45,164 bases of DNA from an uncultured Granulosicoccaceae bacterium (GCA_938035125.1 CALHNS010000043.1:1-45164); one strand, 5' to 3'; shown: positions 9,006 through 18,773, counted from the first letter of the stretch. Made by a program: numbers and translations. Notes: generated from the sequence alone by a model not told the origin.

Positions 9006-9821
9006 TCAATAGTCGAATTTCGACCACACCGGGCAATGATCGGATGGTTTTTCCATAGCGCGAATGTCGTAGTTGATACCGCAGTCGATCAGTTTTTTCG
9101 TTAGCGGATCGGTGCTCATGATGTGATCGATTCGTAGGCCACGTTTGGGTTCACGATCAAAGCCTTTACTGCGGTAGTCAAACCAGCTGAATCTGTCATT
9201 GCTGGTTGGATTTTTCTCACGCCATGTATCTTTAACACCCCAGCTGCAAAGCGATTCAAACCATTCTCGCTCTTCAGGAAGAAAGCTTGCCTTACCGTCG
9301 CGCAGCCAGCGTTTTACATTGTCGGGGCCTATGCCTAAGTCATTGTCATGGGGCGCAATGTTGAAGTCACCAATGATGGCTACGGCATCTTTTGCTTTAT
9401 GGTGTGAGTTTAAGTGTGCGTTTAAGTTTTTATAAAATGCTTCTTTGGCAGGAAATTTTGTTTCGTGTTTTCGGCTTTCACCTTGCGGGAAATACCCGTT
9501 CAACACAGAAACTGGTTTGCCTTTTGGGGAGGTAACGGTGCCTGCAATAAAACGGCGCTGTGCATCGTCTGCTTCGTTGTCAAACCCTTTAACCAGATCA
9601 GTGATGGGAGTTTTTGATAATAAGGCAACACCGTAGTGGGTTTTTTGCCCATGAAATTCCACATGAAAACCCATGGCTTTTAAATCATCAACCGGAAATT
9701 CATGATCCTGAACTTTGGTTTCTTGCAAACCAATCACATCGGGGTTAACGGCATCAATCAGTGCTTTCAGTTGATGCAGCCTCAGGCGAACACTATTGAC
9801 GTTGAACGACGCAATGATCAC
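9006..9821 (-). CDS. xthA: Exodeoxyribonuclease III
   Basis: Cytosolic AP endonuclease and 3'-5' exonuclease of base-excision repair (271 aa; the E. coli enzyme has 268). The start is GTG 9821, preceded by AAGGAG at 8 nt, giving MIIASFNVNSVR. Conserved active-site positions are present: Asn7, Glu34 (LQETK), Tyr110 (NGYFPQGE), Asp152 and Asn154 (GDFNIAP), and Asp261-His262 (SDHCPVW). The gene follows rapA by 26 nt. A short hairpin with arms at 9836-9841 and 9847-9852 spans the rapA stop and abuts the xthA Shine-Dalgarno sequence. The function is well supported. Confidence 0.95.
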   Translation of the reverse strand: MIIASFNVNSVRLRLHQLKALIDAVNPDVIGLQETKVQDHEFPVDDLKAMGFHVEFHGQKTHYGVALLSKTPITDLVKGFDNEADDAQRRFIAGTVTSPKGKPVSVLNGYFPQGESRKHETKFPAKEAFYKNLNAHLNSHHKAKDAVAIIGDFNIAPHDNDLGIGPDNVKRWLRDGKASFLPEEREWFESLCSWGVKDTWREKNPTSNDRFSWFDYRSKGFDREPKRGLRIDHIMSTDPLTKKLIDCGINYDIRAMEKPSDHCPVWSKFDY

Positions 9822-9847
9822 CTTGGCATCTCCTTAGTAGTGCCTAA

Positions 9848-12800
9848 CTACTGATTGAATAAAACTCTTATTGACACCGGATTGACAACAGCTGCACTGA
9901 TAGCCGCTCGTATGGCTTCTCGTCGTTCTTCCAACGCGGTGATGTCGCTGTCGCTAACTAATGGGTTTACTTTCGCTAAAGCAGTTAAACGATCAATATC
10001 TTCAGCAAATTCTTCATCTAATGCCGCATTGGCTTCCGCGATGAGCATAGGTAAATCGCCGTCGGCTATTTCACGGGCTTTATCGATTAAGCCGCCGATA
10101 GGGCCTTTATTCCCCAGCACCACCTGCTTTAACTTATTGCGATCGTAGTGCTTTCGGTGCGACTCTACATCGATATGTTGCATGATTTCAGAATAATCAT
10201 TGCCATCGATGCCAACGTGAATGGTTCGTGTGCTGCTGTGTAAGTAACGTTCGGTGCGAAGGGCTGCAGGTGCTGTGCATTGAACTGAGAAAACCGCCTC
10301 AATTAGCGTTAAGCCTTGGCGAAGCTCGGTGGTTGATATCACCTGTGCATCACCTTGGCCATAGCCTTCGTTCAGTATCAGATCCATCGCTTCACTCACC
10401 ATGGGGTGATCCCAGCTTAAGTACACAAAATCTTCACGTTGCAAGGCAAGTTCGCGTTCGAACGTAATGGATAGACCATCGGCGGGAAGATGAGGGAACT
10501 GATCCACTTGCATGTGGTCCCCGGGGCGCACTATCCACCAATGTCCTTGTTCTTCAACATCTACACCGAATCGATCGAACACGGCAGACATGAAATTAGG
10601 CAAGGTAACGTCACGATCAGCTCTTGCAAGGGCGTCTAGATGTTCTTGAATTCGATCGGGGCGATTGGAATGCAGTTCCAGTAATTTATCTCGGCCCAGC
10701 TCAAGTTCAGCGGATAGTTTTTCGGTAAGCGTTTGAGTTTTCTTTACCAACGTATCTAAAACCTTTTGCGATAAAGGTTCAAACGATGCAGCAGCAGGCG
10801 GTTCGGAAAATTCAGGCGACTCAGAAAATTCAGTTGGTTCTGATGATTCTGATAACTCAGAAGATGCCGAATCAGAATCTACATTTTCTGAATTTTTTGT
10901 TGACTCATTATCATCATCTTCGTCGGCACTGAAAATCGCTTTTAGAAAATCATCATCATCTTCAGCGCCTAAGGCGGCCATTAATGATTCCATTTTCTCA
11001 TCGGTTAATTCACCTTCCGCTAAGGATTCGATGTCAACAGTAGCCGCGCCAGCAGCGGGGGCTGCATCAACGAGCACGCTAGCGTGTTCACCGAGTAAGC
11101 CGTGCAGTTCATCGCCTAAGGCGCGAACCACACCATCGCCTGTTCGGCAGATGGATTCAAAAGCGTTCAAGCCTTCGTGATACCAACGCATTCGCTGATG
11201 ATCAAGTGAGTTGGCTTCATAGGGCACATGCAATTGAATATCGTTTTGTTGACCTATTCGATCCAGACGGCCAATGCGTTGTTCCAATTGATCGGGGCGG
11301 CTGGGTAAGTCAATCATTACTAAATGATGCAAGAACTGGAAATTGCGACCTTCACTGCCAATTTCAGAACACAGCAACACACGACAATCATCTTCAGGGT
11401 CTGCGAAATAGGCAGCCGCTCTATCACGTTCAACGATAGACATATGTTCATGAAAGCGGGCGCTTGATACACCCTTTTGGCGTAATCGTTCCGCTAATGA
11501 ATCCACCGTTTTGCGTTCACGGCAAATGAGCAACACTTTGTTCGGGAACTGTTCTTTTAAAAAATCAATCAACCAGTTAGCTAGGCTAGGTAAAGAGGCG
11601 TCGTCGATTTCATAGGTGTGCAGTTTTCGTTGTGGAAAACCCGTTATTGCATGTCGCGTATTGCGAAATAACAGACGGCCCGTTCCGTGTCGATCAATTA
11701 ATTGATCGGTGAGGGTGTCAGCTAAGTCGGTTGCCGCCATGGCCGAAGAAGATTGCAACGTGGCTTTATCGTTTTCATTGAACGGTTCTTGTAATAAGTT
11801 CTCAAGCTTTGCAATGGCGGCATCGTCTAATGCATTTCGTTCGTGCAGGTTAGAGGCAACTTCTGCTAACCATGCGTATTGCTTTTCTTGTTCTAAATAA
11901 GATGCTAAATCAGTGAATCTATCGGCATCTAATAATCTTAAGCGAGCAAAATGACCCGCTTGGCCCAACTGTTCAGGTGTTGCTGTGAGCAGCAGCACTG
12001 AAGGGGTGTCTAGCGCTAACGGCTCAATCGCTAAATAATCAACCGATGGGTTGTTGGGCTCCCAGGTTAGGTGATGCGCTTCATCCACTATTAACATATC
12101 CCAGCCAGCATCAACGGCCGCATCATGAATGGCAGGGTTGTCGGTTAGCGTGTTTAAACTAATTAACACGAGTTGTTCAGCGAGAAAAGGATTTCCATCA
12201 GGAGCAGTGGGTGCTAATTCGTTAAAGCGCTCTCCATCCATGATGGACATCGCAATGTTGAATTTACGACGCATTTCCACCAGCCATTGATGCAGAAGCG
12301 CAGGTGGCACAACGATAAGAACGCGCGAAACTTGATGGTTCACCAATTGAGCGTGGAGAATCATGCCGGCTTCAATCGTTTTGCCCAAGCCAACTTCATC
12401 GGCAAGTAACACACGAGGGTGTAAACGCCTACTAACATCGACAGCGATGTACATTTGATGTTCCAGAATAGACACTCTGGTGCCAGCAATACCTCTGACA
12501 GGGGAACGTGCAAGGTCGTGGCGGTAGTCGAATACTCGGCGACGCAAATTGAACCATCGCGGCCCATCTATTAGGCCTGCGAATAAGCGTTCTCTTGGGG
12601 AACTGAATTGAAGAAAATGATCGAGCTTTGATTCATCGATGGTGGTGGTTTCGCCCGTATCTTCACGAATGCCTGTGTAAAACAATAATCCTTCATCGCG
12701 GGTAACGGCTTGAACGATTAATTTCCAACCCTCATGGCACGCGATTTTATCGCCCACTGAAAATTCCACTCGGGTGAGCGGGGCAGTTTCCATGGCATAG

Positions 12801-12931
12801 CGGCGGGTGTCGCCAACGGCGGTGAACACAACGGTGACGTGCCGAAAGTCGACTTCAAGCACCGTCCCCAGGCCTAAGTCAGTTTCGGTATCACTTATCC
12901 AGCGTTGGCCGGGCGTAAAGACGGTAGACAT
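9848..12931 (-). CDS. rapA: RNA polymerase-associated ATPase RapA
   Basis: Swi2/Snf2-type ATPase that recycles stalled RNA polymerase. ATG 12931 was chosen (1027 aa) because E. coli RapA begins directly before the matching FTxGQRWISDTE segment; ATG 12940 adds three residues. The N-terminal Tudor-like region is followed by helicase motif I DEVGLGKT (about 178-185), motif II DEAH (about 283-286), and a C-terminal helicase lobe with GSEGRNFQFLHHLVMIDLPSRPDQLEQRIGR-type motifs V and VI. Relative to E. coli RapA (968 aa) it is about 60 residues longer. The extra length is accounted for by an acidic Ser/Glu-rich linker (about residues 655-715, DNA about 10790-10970). Confidence 0.94.
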   Translation of the reverse strand: MSTVFTPGQRWISDTETDLGLGTVLEVDFRHVTVVFTAVGDTRRYAMETAPLTRVEFSVGDKIACHEGWKLIVQAVTRDEGLLFYTGIREDTGETTTIDESKLDHFLQFSSPRERLFAGLIDGPRWFNLRRRVFDYRHDLARSPVRGIAGTRVSILEHQMYIAVDVSRRLHPRVLLADEVGLGKTIEAGMILHAQLVNHQVSRVLIVVPPALLHQWLVEMRRKFNIAMSIMDGERFNELAPTAPDGNPFLAEQLVLISLNTLTDNPAIHDAAVDAGWDMLIVDEAHHLTWEPNNPSVDYLAIEPLALDTPSVLLLTATPEQLGQAGHFARLRLLDADRFTDLASYLEQEKQYAWLAEVASNLHERNALDDAAIAKLENLLQEPFNENDKATLQSSSAMAATDLADTLTDQLIDRHGTGRLLFRNTRHAITGFPQRKLHTYEIDDASLPSLANWLIDFLKEQFPNKVLLICRERKTVDSLAERLRQKGVSSARFHEHMSIVERDRAAAYFADPEDDCRVLLCSEIGSEGRNFQFLHHLVMIDLPSRPDQLEQRIGRLDRIGQQNDIQLHVPYEANSLDHQRMRWYHEGLNAFESICRTGDGVVRALGDELHGLLGEHASVLVDAAPAAGAATVDIESLAEGELTDEKMESLMAALGAEDDDDFLKAIFSADEDDDNESTKNSENVDSDSASSELSESSEPTEFSESPEFSEPPAAASFEPLSQKVLDTLVKKTQTLTEKLSAELELGRDKLLELHSNRPDRIQEHLDALARADRDVTLPNFMSAVFDRFGVDVEEQGHWWIVRPGDHMQVDQFPHLPADGLSITFERELALQREDFVYLSWDHPMVSEAMDLILNEGYGQGDAQVISTTELRQGLTLIEAVFSVQCTAPAALRTERYLHSSTRTIHVGIDGNDYSEIMQHIDVESHRKHYDRNKLKQVVLGNKGPIGGLIDKAREIADGDLPMLIAEANAALDEEFAEDIDRLTALAKVNPLVSDSDITALEERREAIRAAISAAVVNPVSIRVLFNQ

Positions 12932-12982
12932 GCGCGGCATTGTAGCGGTTTTGTGCCGCTCGGGTAACGCTCTTTAAGATGA

Positions 12983-14029
12983 TTAAGCTTCTGTACTTTT
13001 AGCTGTCGACGATAGCGCACGAGTGTTGTAACGGCCTTTCACCGTCAAGACGATTCGTCGTAACAAGGATATGACAGGTTCGACCACTTCGATATGCGCG
13101 AACACGTGTGCTGGGCTTGCGGTGAACACTTCAATTCGATCGGTATGGATGGGGCTGAAGCGTGCGTTGTTGTTACCCACTGTCATGATTCGTTGATAGT
13201 TTTTGCTTTCAACGTGTTTAACCGCTTGTTTATTAAAGTAACCGAACGGATATGCAAAAGATGAACTGTCCATGCAATCCGTAATGTCTGAACTATCAAG
13301 CTGTTTGCCAAGATCGTCTGGCGAGCAAAGGCTCATATTGAAATGATCTTTGGTGTGAAAGCCAAAGTGGATATTTTGCTTTTGTAAATCCAAGATGGTT
13401 TCTCGGCTCATATACAGAGGCTTTTCTGGGGTTAACGCCTCTAAAGAGATTGCGGTTACCAGCTTTTCGCACAAGTCTTCTATGTCTGCAGGTTCAAAGT
13501 GCTCTTGCACAGTGTGCATCACATCCCGGTTGGTAGACGCTTTAGCCAATTGAGGAATGGAGCGTGTTACCTCAAATGTTTTTTCAGGCTCATAGCGAAG
13601 TGCTCGATTTAACAGGTTAACCCACACCAGCTCACCGTTTACGGCTCGCGAGATTAAGTATACCGTTGCTGGCATTGAGCGCTCGATTAAGGCAGGGGCT
13701 GCGTGTTCTGCGACACTTTGATAACCATCATCAAAGGTGATGACCAGCGGTCGTTTGGGTAAGTCGGCGTTTAGCGTGTCCATTACGTCAATAACGTTGT
13801 AATGGTCTTTGAAGAAGTCTAAATTCGCTGCGAATTCATTTGGCGTTACGTTAACGCCCAGACCTTCGGTCCAGTCATCGGTGACAGGATCTACAGCATG
13901 ATAAAGCAGGGCACGAACGCGGTTCGGTGATAAGCCGATAACGGCGCGCGCAAGCCCCACGCGATACAGTAATACGCCAAGGCCGAACAGCATCTTGCGA
14001 ATCAAATTGTTCGGCTGGTTGTATTTCAT
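12983..14029 (-). CDS. Polysaccharide deacetylase (NodB-like)
   Basis: Carbohydrate esterase 4 / NodB-type deacetylase of 348 aa. ATG 14029 was chosen because it forms an ATGA overlap with the formyltransferase stop; ATG 14047 is also in frame. Motif 1 is TFDDGYQS (98-105) with the catalytic Asp100 and metal Asp101. Motif 2 is HTKDH (225-229), supplying two metal histidines. About 120 residues separate the two motifs, more than in minimal NodB domains. No clear cleavable signal is present, although residues 12-32 are hydrophobic. Coupling to a formyltransferase and a flippase suggests modification of an N-acetylated sugar in a surface glycan. Confidence 0.85.
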   Translation of the reverse strand: MKYNQPNNLIRKMLFGLGVLLYRVGLARAVIGLSPNRVRALLYHAVDPVTDDWTEGLGVNVTPNEFAANLDFFKDHYNVIDVMDTLNADLPKRPLVITFDDGYQSVAEHAAPALIERSMPATVYLISRAVNGELVWVNLLNRALRYEPEKTFEVTRSIPQLAKASTNRDVMHTVQEHFEPADIEDLCEKLVTAISLEALTPEKPLYMSRETILDLQKQNIHFGFHTKDHFNMSLCSPDDLGKQLDSSDITDCMDSSSFAYPFGYFNKQAVKHVESKNYQRIMTVGNNNARFSPIHTDRIEVFTASPAHVFAHIEVVEPVISLLRRIVLTVKGRYNTRALSSTAKSTEA

Positions 14030-14823
14030 GATTCCTTTCGGGCCCAACGGTCTAAATTTTCGAGCACCGTTTTTTCGGCCTCAACGGTTCGATGTATCCA
14101 GCGAAATTCTCGGCCAATGGTCAGATCTTGTGGGTGATAGACGATGGATCCATCAAAGGCTTCTTTCACCGCCTTCAAATACAATTCGGTTCCAACTTTC
14201 ACACCTTTTGCGAACAGTTCTGCTTCCCCGTCGCCTTGTTGATATTCCACCCTTCCAGTGTAGACGATATCGCCGCCATCAACGTCGGCCACAAGTTTGT
14301 GAACAGTAACGCCTAAATGATCAGGGTCGTTGTAGTACACAGGCCAAAACAGCGTGCTGTCGCCTCGGTAATGGGGCGATAGACCGGTGTGCATGTTTAA
14401 TGTAACCAGTTTAGCGTTTGTAAAAATATGTGCCTTCAAGATTGCTGTGCCATAAACCACAATGACGTCAGGTTTCAGTTCGTCCAGTAATGCTTCGCAT
14501 TCAGCACTATTGTGCGATGACATAACTTTTAGCTTGTCACCGCCAGGCATGTGTTCTACCGGTGAATCACCGAATAACGCATGGGATAGAAGTTCTGCAT
14601 CTGGGCCGTAGCCTTTTCCCCATCGAGATCGAGCAATGCGTTCGCGATAATTCCCGCGTTTAATCGCTCGTTTTAAGCGCGTGAAAATAGGGCTAGGTTG
14701 CGGATCACAGGTGATTACAGCCGATACTTGGTCGCCGAATTCATTTAAAAACGCGTTGACAAGATATCGGTGTTCAGCATTTCCATTTGAGGATGTGCCA
14801 CCCACCAGAATAACGATACTCAC
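14026..14823 (-). CDS. Formyltransferase-family protein, probably sugar N-formyltransferase
   Basis: This 265-residue protein carries the formyl_trans_N catalytic signature: Asn143 and His145 in LNMHTGLSPHYRG, and Asp182 in DVDGGDIV. These correspond to the Asn/His/Asp triad of methionyl-tRNA formyltransferase. It lacks the C-terminal tRNA-binding domain of Fmt and has a divergent N-terminus with a basic stretch (about 49-70), so it is unlikely to be the housekeeping Fmt. Position between a flippase and a deacetylase suggests 10-formyl-THF-dependent formylation of an amino sugar for a surface polysaccharide. The exact substrate is unknown. Confidence 0.78.
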   Translation of the reverse strand: MSIVILVGGTSSNGNAEHRYLVNAFLNEFGDQVSAVITCDPQPSPIFTRLKRAIKRGNYRERIARSRWGKGYGPDAELLSHALFGDSPVEHMPGGDKLKVMSSHNSAECEALLDELKPDVIVVYGTAILKAHIFTNAKLVTLNMHTGLSPHYRGDSTLFWPVYYNDPDHLGVTVHKLVADVDGGDIVYTGRVEYQQGDGEAELFAKGVKVGTELYLKAVKEAFDGSIVYHPQDLTIGREFRWIHRTVEAEKTVLENLDRWARKES

Positions 14824-14832
14824 GTTGTCTCC

Positions 14833-16137
14833 TTATTTCGTATCGGATGTTATGGCCTTAAATCGGCTTAACACTAAGCGAACTACCCAAATAGCCACAA
14901 AGGTTTCTGCGGCCAATACCCCTGCCAGCGACCAGCTGATGTCGAACCAAAACACACATAGGGTTACCAGAATTAACCCCAATAACGCTCCGTATACGGT
15001 AACGATGGCCAGCGGTTGAAACAGTTTGAGCGATTGCAAAGCGGTGTAAGGTCCGTTTTGCACTGCGCCAATAATCGTAATGGCTGCCCATAAAGTCACA
15101 ATAAGACGCATGGGCTCATCTTTGTATTCTTGCTGGTACAACCACTGGTCTAGCCAAGGCCATGCCAATTGCATGGCTAACACCACCATCAATACGCCAC
15201 CCACTGAAAGTGCGCTGACCGTAAACATTTGGCGTTTGGCGTCGGCGGTGCGTTTTTCGGCGATCGCCAGTGCCATTTCGGGTTTAACCACATTTTGTAT
15301 GGTTTGAAAAAGCACACGCACCGGACCATAAAGAATATAGCCTGCTGCCAGCGGCGCATAGCTTGTAGGATCTTTTAATGCCACGACAACAGCTGTGTGT
15401 GCTTGCTGTACGGCGATAGTGGTAATCGCGCCTACCAGTGCCCAGCGGGCTTGAGTCCATATGGGTGCGTAGTCAAGAAAAGCTTTAATAGGGCGTGAGA
15501 ACGTTAAGTTCTCAGTTGGTAGTCGAGTGATTTCCACCAATACCGCAATGGCGTTGGCGGCGGTTAGTGCAATAAAAACATCGCTGGCATTAATTGGCGC
15601 GCCGGTAAAAAACAAACTCAACAGAATGACGCCGCCGATCAATACATAGGTCATATCGCCAATGAGAACCGCAATTACATCAAATCGAGCGTAACCGTAA
15701 GCTCGGCTGTATTGCCGGGTAACGTAGGCTAAAACGAAGCCTACGGCGGTGATTAGCGTGTGTGTATCCCAGCCGTTTTTAGATAACCCAAACACACTAA
15801 TGAAGCCTAAAACAGTGCATGCGCCCATTAGTAAGCACATTAAGGTGGTTAGCATGTTCTGAATATGGATACGTTCGCTTTCAGAATTTGCCGAAGGGGC
15901 GTACACCTGAAGTGGCGTTGCGAACAAAGCATTGGTAACCGAGGTGGCGGTATAAGCCAGCACAAACACCAAGGCGAATAAGCCAAAATCATGGCTGGCT
16001 AACAGGGTTACCAAAACCAAATTTAGGACAAAATGGAACCCGCTGACCAGCCCTTGGCTGATAAGTGCCGATAAATATCGAGGCACAGCGGCTAATCGCG
16101 GGCTGTTCGCTTGATCTGTGGCGGTTGTGTGGCTCAT
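14833..16137 (-). CDS. Polysaccharide flippase-like membrane protein (MATE/MOP superfamily)
   Basis: Integral membrane protein of 434 aa with about 12 hydrophobic helices spread through the whole length. The N-terminal pattern SQGLVSGFHFVLNLVLVTLLASHDFGLFALVFVLAY resembles the start of Wzx/RfbX-like O-antigen or exopolysaccharide flippases. It would move lipid-linked glycan precursors across the inner membrane. It is the first gene of the minus-strand run, 9 nt ahead of the formyltransferase, so the three glycan genes form a unit. No polymerase or glycosyltransferase lies beside it. The superfamily call is good; the substrate is unknown. Confidence 0.8.
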   Translation of the reverse strand: MSHTTATDQANSPRLAAVPRYLSALISQGLVSGFHFVLNLVLVTLLASHDFGLFALVFVLAYTATSVTNALFATPLQVYAPSANSESERIHIQNMLTTLMCLLMGACTVLGFISVFGLSKNGWDTHTLITAVGFVLAYVTRQYSRAYGYARFDVIAVLIGDMTYVLIGGVILLSLFFTGAPINASDVFIALTAANAIAVLVEITRLPTENLTFSRPIKAFLDYAPIWTQARWALVGAITTIAVQQAHTAVVVALKDPTSYAPLAAGYILYGPVRVLFQTIQNVVKPEMALAIAEKRTADAKRQMFTVSALSVGGVLMVVLAMQLAWPWLDQWLYQQEYKDEPMRLIVTLWAAITIIGAVQNGPYTALQSLKLFQPLAIVTVYGALLGLILVTLCVFWFDISWSLAGVLAAETFVAIWVVRLVLSRFKAITSDTK

Positions 16138-16379
16138 GAGTTGGCGTAACGCCGAGTCTTCGTAAGTTAAATGGCTGGTCTAGTAGGTATCGACCCACAA
16201 CCCTTAACCTGCGGCTTTTAAGCCACAACAAAGGGCAAGATGTGTGATCCATCACCTCTTGAGTGTGGCAGCAGTCATATCAAGTGGTTCGGCAGCATTA
16301 CCAAATTGGCATCGTCATTAGGCTAAAAGACAGTGTGCCTCGTATCAGCAGCACAGCCTGTGATCCGGTGGAGAGTGCC

Positions 16380-17825
16380 TTGAGTTTGGCTTTAGTTTGG
16401 TTTCGGCAAGACCTTCGCATTAGTGACAACCCTGCGCTGTTGGCGGCTTTAGAAGGTTGTGATGAAATATTGCCGATCTACATCCAAGACTCGCGCATCG
16501 GCACCGTTGGTCAAATCGGTGAAGCTACTCAAACGTGGTTGCATCACAGCTTGCAATCCTTGCAAGCCACGTTGGAATCTTTGGGTTCTCGCTTAACGGT
16601 ATTGGAAGGAGATCCACTCACGCTTTTACCAGCACTTGCAAAGTCGTTAAGTGTTGATGGCGTTTTTTGGAATCGAAGCTACGACCCGGTCACCCTTGAT
16701 CGTGACAAAGAAATTAAGACAGCGTTAGCAGATTTTAATCCGCAAAGTTTTCTATCCACTTTGTTGTTTGAACCCGTTAAAACGTTAAAAGCTGATGGCA
16801 CGCCCTATCGCGTATTCACACCCTATTGGAAAAATTTAATGGAGTCCTTGCCAGGAGATGTTCCGCTGGCGGCGCCTAAAAAATTACCGACCCCTGCAAT
16901 TGAAATCGTTGAAAAAACTCTAAAAAAACCGATAAAAATCGTATCAATTGATGACTTGGGTTTGTTGCCAACGTTAAGTTGGGCAAGGCATATGATGAGC
17001 CATTGGTCAGTGGGTGAGAAAGCGGCCCAAGCGCAATTTAAGTCTTTTTTAAAAACAGCGGTTAAGCATTATAAAAATGATCGAGATGTGCCATCACTAG
17101 CAGGGACATCACGAATGTCACCGCATTTACACTTTGGTGAAATAAGCCCAAGACAAATTGTTCACCTGGTATTTGCTAAGCGTAGAAACGTTATGTCACT
17201 TAACGTGGGCGAAGAAACGTTTGTAAAGGAAATGGTGTGGCGTGAATTTGCTCATAACTTGATTTACCAATTTCCTCACACCGTAAGCCAACCCTTAGAT
17301 CAACGGTATGAACATTTTCCTTGGGCAAAAAATTACGCATCAAATCTTAAAGCGTGGCAAACCGGCAACACCGGCGTGCCCATTGTGGATGCTGGAATGA
17401 GAGAGCTTTACGCCACCGGTTGGATGCACAATCGAGTGAGAATGGTGGTGGCCTCATTTTTAATAAAAAACCTACTGATTCCCTGGCAGGAGGGTGAGAA
17501 GTGGTTTCGTCACACGCTGGTTGATGCCGATGTGGCCAGTAATGCGATGGGCTGGCAATGGGCGGCGGGCAGTGGGGCTGATGCAGCGCCCTTTTTTCGA
17601 ATATTCAATCCGGTGTTGCAAGGCGAGCGTTTTGATAAAGAGGGCGATTATGTACTTCGATGGGTGCCAGAACTTGCTGAAGTGCCTCGAAAATTTATAC
17701 ATAAGCCTTGGGAGCTGCCAGAAGCTACGCGTTCTGAACTGAATTATCCAGCGCCACTGGTTGATCTGAAATTGAGTAGACAGGCCGCATTGGATGCGTT
17801 CACAAGCATTAAAACCGTGAAATAG
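16380..17825 (+). CDS. phrB: Class I deoxyribodipyrimidine photolyase
   Basis: FAD-dependent enzyme that splits UV-induced cyclobutane pyrimidine dimers with blue light. The preferred start is TTG 16380 (481 aa), preceded by GGTGGAGAG and giving MSLALVWFRQDLR, which aligns with the usual N-terminus; E. coli PhrB has 472 aa. The frame is open upstream to GTG 16263, but that adds 39 unlikely residues. The N-terminal antenna domain is followed by the FAD domain with TSRMSPHLHFGEISPRQ, WREFAHNLIYQFP, and the segment MHNRVRMVVASFLIKNLL then ADVASNAMGWQWAAGSGADAAPFF. These are typical of class I CPD photolyases. It is divergent from the glycan/RapA operon. Confidence 0.93.
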   Translation: MSLALVWFRQDLRISDNPALLAALEGCDEILPIYIQDSRIGTVGQIGEATQTWLHHSLQSLQATLESLGSRLTVLEGDPLTLLPALAKSLSVDGVFWNRSYDPVTLDRDKEIKTALADFNPQSFLSTLLFEPVKTLKADGTPYRVFTPYWKNLMESLPGDVPLAAPKKLPTPAIEIVEKTLKKPIKIVSIDDLGLLPTLSWARHMMSHWSVGEKAAQAQFKSFLKTAVKHYKNDRDVPSLAGTSRMSPHLHFGEISPRQIVHLVFAKRRNVMSLNVGEETFVKEMVWREFAHNLIYQFPHTVSQPLDQRYEHFPWAKNYASNLKAWQTGNTGVPIVDAGMRELYATGWMHNRVRMVVASFLIKNLLIPWQEGEKWFRHTLVDADVASNAMGWQWAAGSGADAAPFFRIFNPVLQGERFDKEGDYVLRWVPELAEVPRKFIHKPWELPEATRSELNYPAPLVDLKLSRQAALDAFTSIKTVK

Positions 17826-17919
17826 GCAGGTTTACTGATCGATGCGTAAAGGAACTTACGCTCGTGCCCCACAGACTAATGTTGCTAGCATTCATTAACA
17901 CTCACTCGAGGCAGTTACC

Positions 17920-18660
17920 GTGAAAAAGCGACAAACATTAACGGTGCGATTAGCACTGGCACTCTCTAGTGTTCTATTCGTGCCGATGGTAAAAGCTGAA
18001 TCGGTTCTTGAGCTTTTTACCTCCCATGGCTGCTACTCGTGCCCTCCGGCAGAGGCTTTATTTAATGAGTTAGCAGGCCAGAATGAATCGCTGATTGCAT
18101 TGGAATACCACGTAGATTATTGGAATTCGCTGGTGTACGGCAGTGCGGGGAAATGGGAAGATCCGTTTTCGAAGCCTGCGTATTCAGAGCGGCAGCGTCT
18201 CTACAATTTTAGAGAGTTAAAGGGACGGCAAGGTGTCTATACACCCCAAGCTGTGATCAATGGAAAATATGCGGCTGTGGGTTCAAACCGACGTCAAGTA
18301 ACCGCAGCGGTGGCTGAACCGCTAGACGGTGGTGTAACGGTCGATGTGGTTACGCAGAATAATCAATACGTAATCAATGTCCATAATGTGAACGATGACG
18401 CCTCGGCATCAGAGGCGCAAGTTTGGGTAGTACGATTTATCAGATCGGTCACCACCGATATCACCAGCGGTGAAAATAAAGGCAAGACGTTAGAGAACCA
18501 TAACGTTGTGGTCTCCGCTGAAAGCGTAGGCTCTGTGCCGAAAGCTGATTCGGTGCAATTCACCGCCAGCATTGATTCCGATCCGAATCGGGGTTGTGCC
18601 ATTTTGGTCCAAGATGGTTTTCAGTCACCCATTCTGGCCGCATCGAAATGCCCCGGCTGA
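17920..18660 (+). CDS. DUF1223 family secreted thioredoxin-like protein
   Basis: This 246-residue protein starts at GTG 17920 with GAGG eight nt upstream. A Sec signal peptide covers about residues 1-26 (KKRQ, hydrophobic core, cleavage near VKAES). The mature part begins SVLELFTSHGCYSCPPAE, with Cys38 and Cys41 forming the CxxC of this family, and continues with the family hallmark YHVDYWNSLVYGSAGKWEDPFS. DUF1223 proteins have a thioredoxin-like fold but no well-established function. The gene is followed by a 113-bp gap in which I see nothing firm. Confidence 0.88.
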   Translation: MKKRQTLTVRLALALSSVLFVPMVKAESVLELFTSHGCYSCPPAEALFNELAGQNESLIALEYHVDYWNSLVYGSAGKWEDPFSKPAYSERQRLYNFRELKGRQGVYTPQAVINGKYAAVGSNRRQVTAAVAEPLDGGVTVDVVTQNNQYVINVHNVNDDASASEAQVWVVRFIRSVTTDITSGENKGKTLENHNVVVSAESVGSVPKADSVQFTASIDSDPNRGCAILVQDGFQSPILAASKCPG

Positions 18661-18773
18661 TCTCCAGCCCTTAAGGAGGGGGCTTAAAAGCTTGTCACCT
18701 GTACAATTGGACACAGCAAGGCCGACTCCATGCTGCTATCTTCAAGACACGCTTTTTACACTTCGGGGCACAC

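Noticed and set aside
17844..17861. GCGTAA/TTACGC hairpin after the photolyase gene
   Set aside because: The stem is only 6 bp and is followed by no T-run, so it does not qualify as a terminator.
18666..18690. AAGGAGG-like sequence and GGGCT/AGCCC hairpin after the DUF1223 gene
   Set aside because: The only nearby start is a TTG opening a frame that merely shadows the barrel gene, and the hairpin has no T-run.
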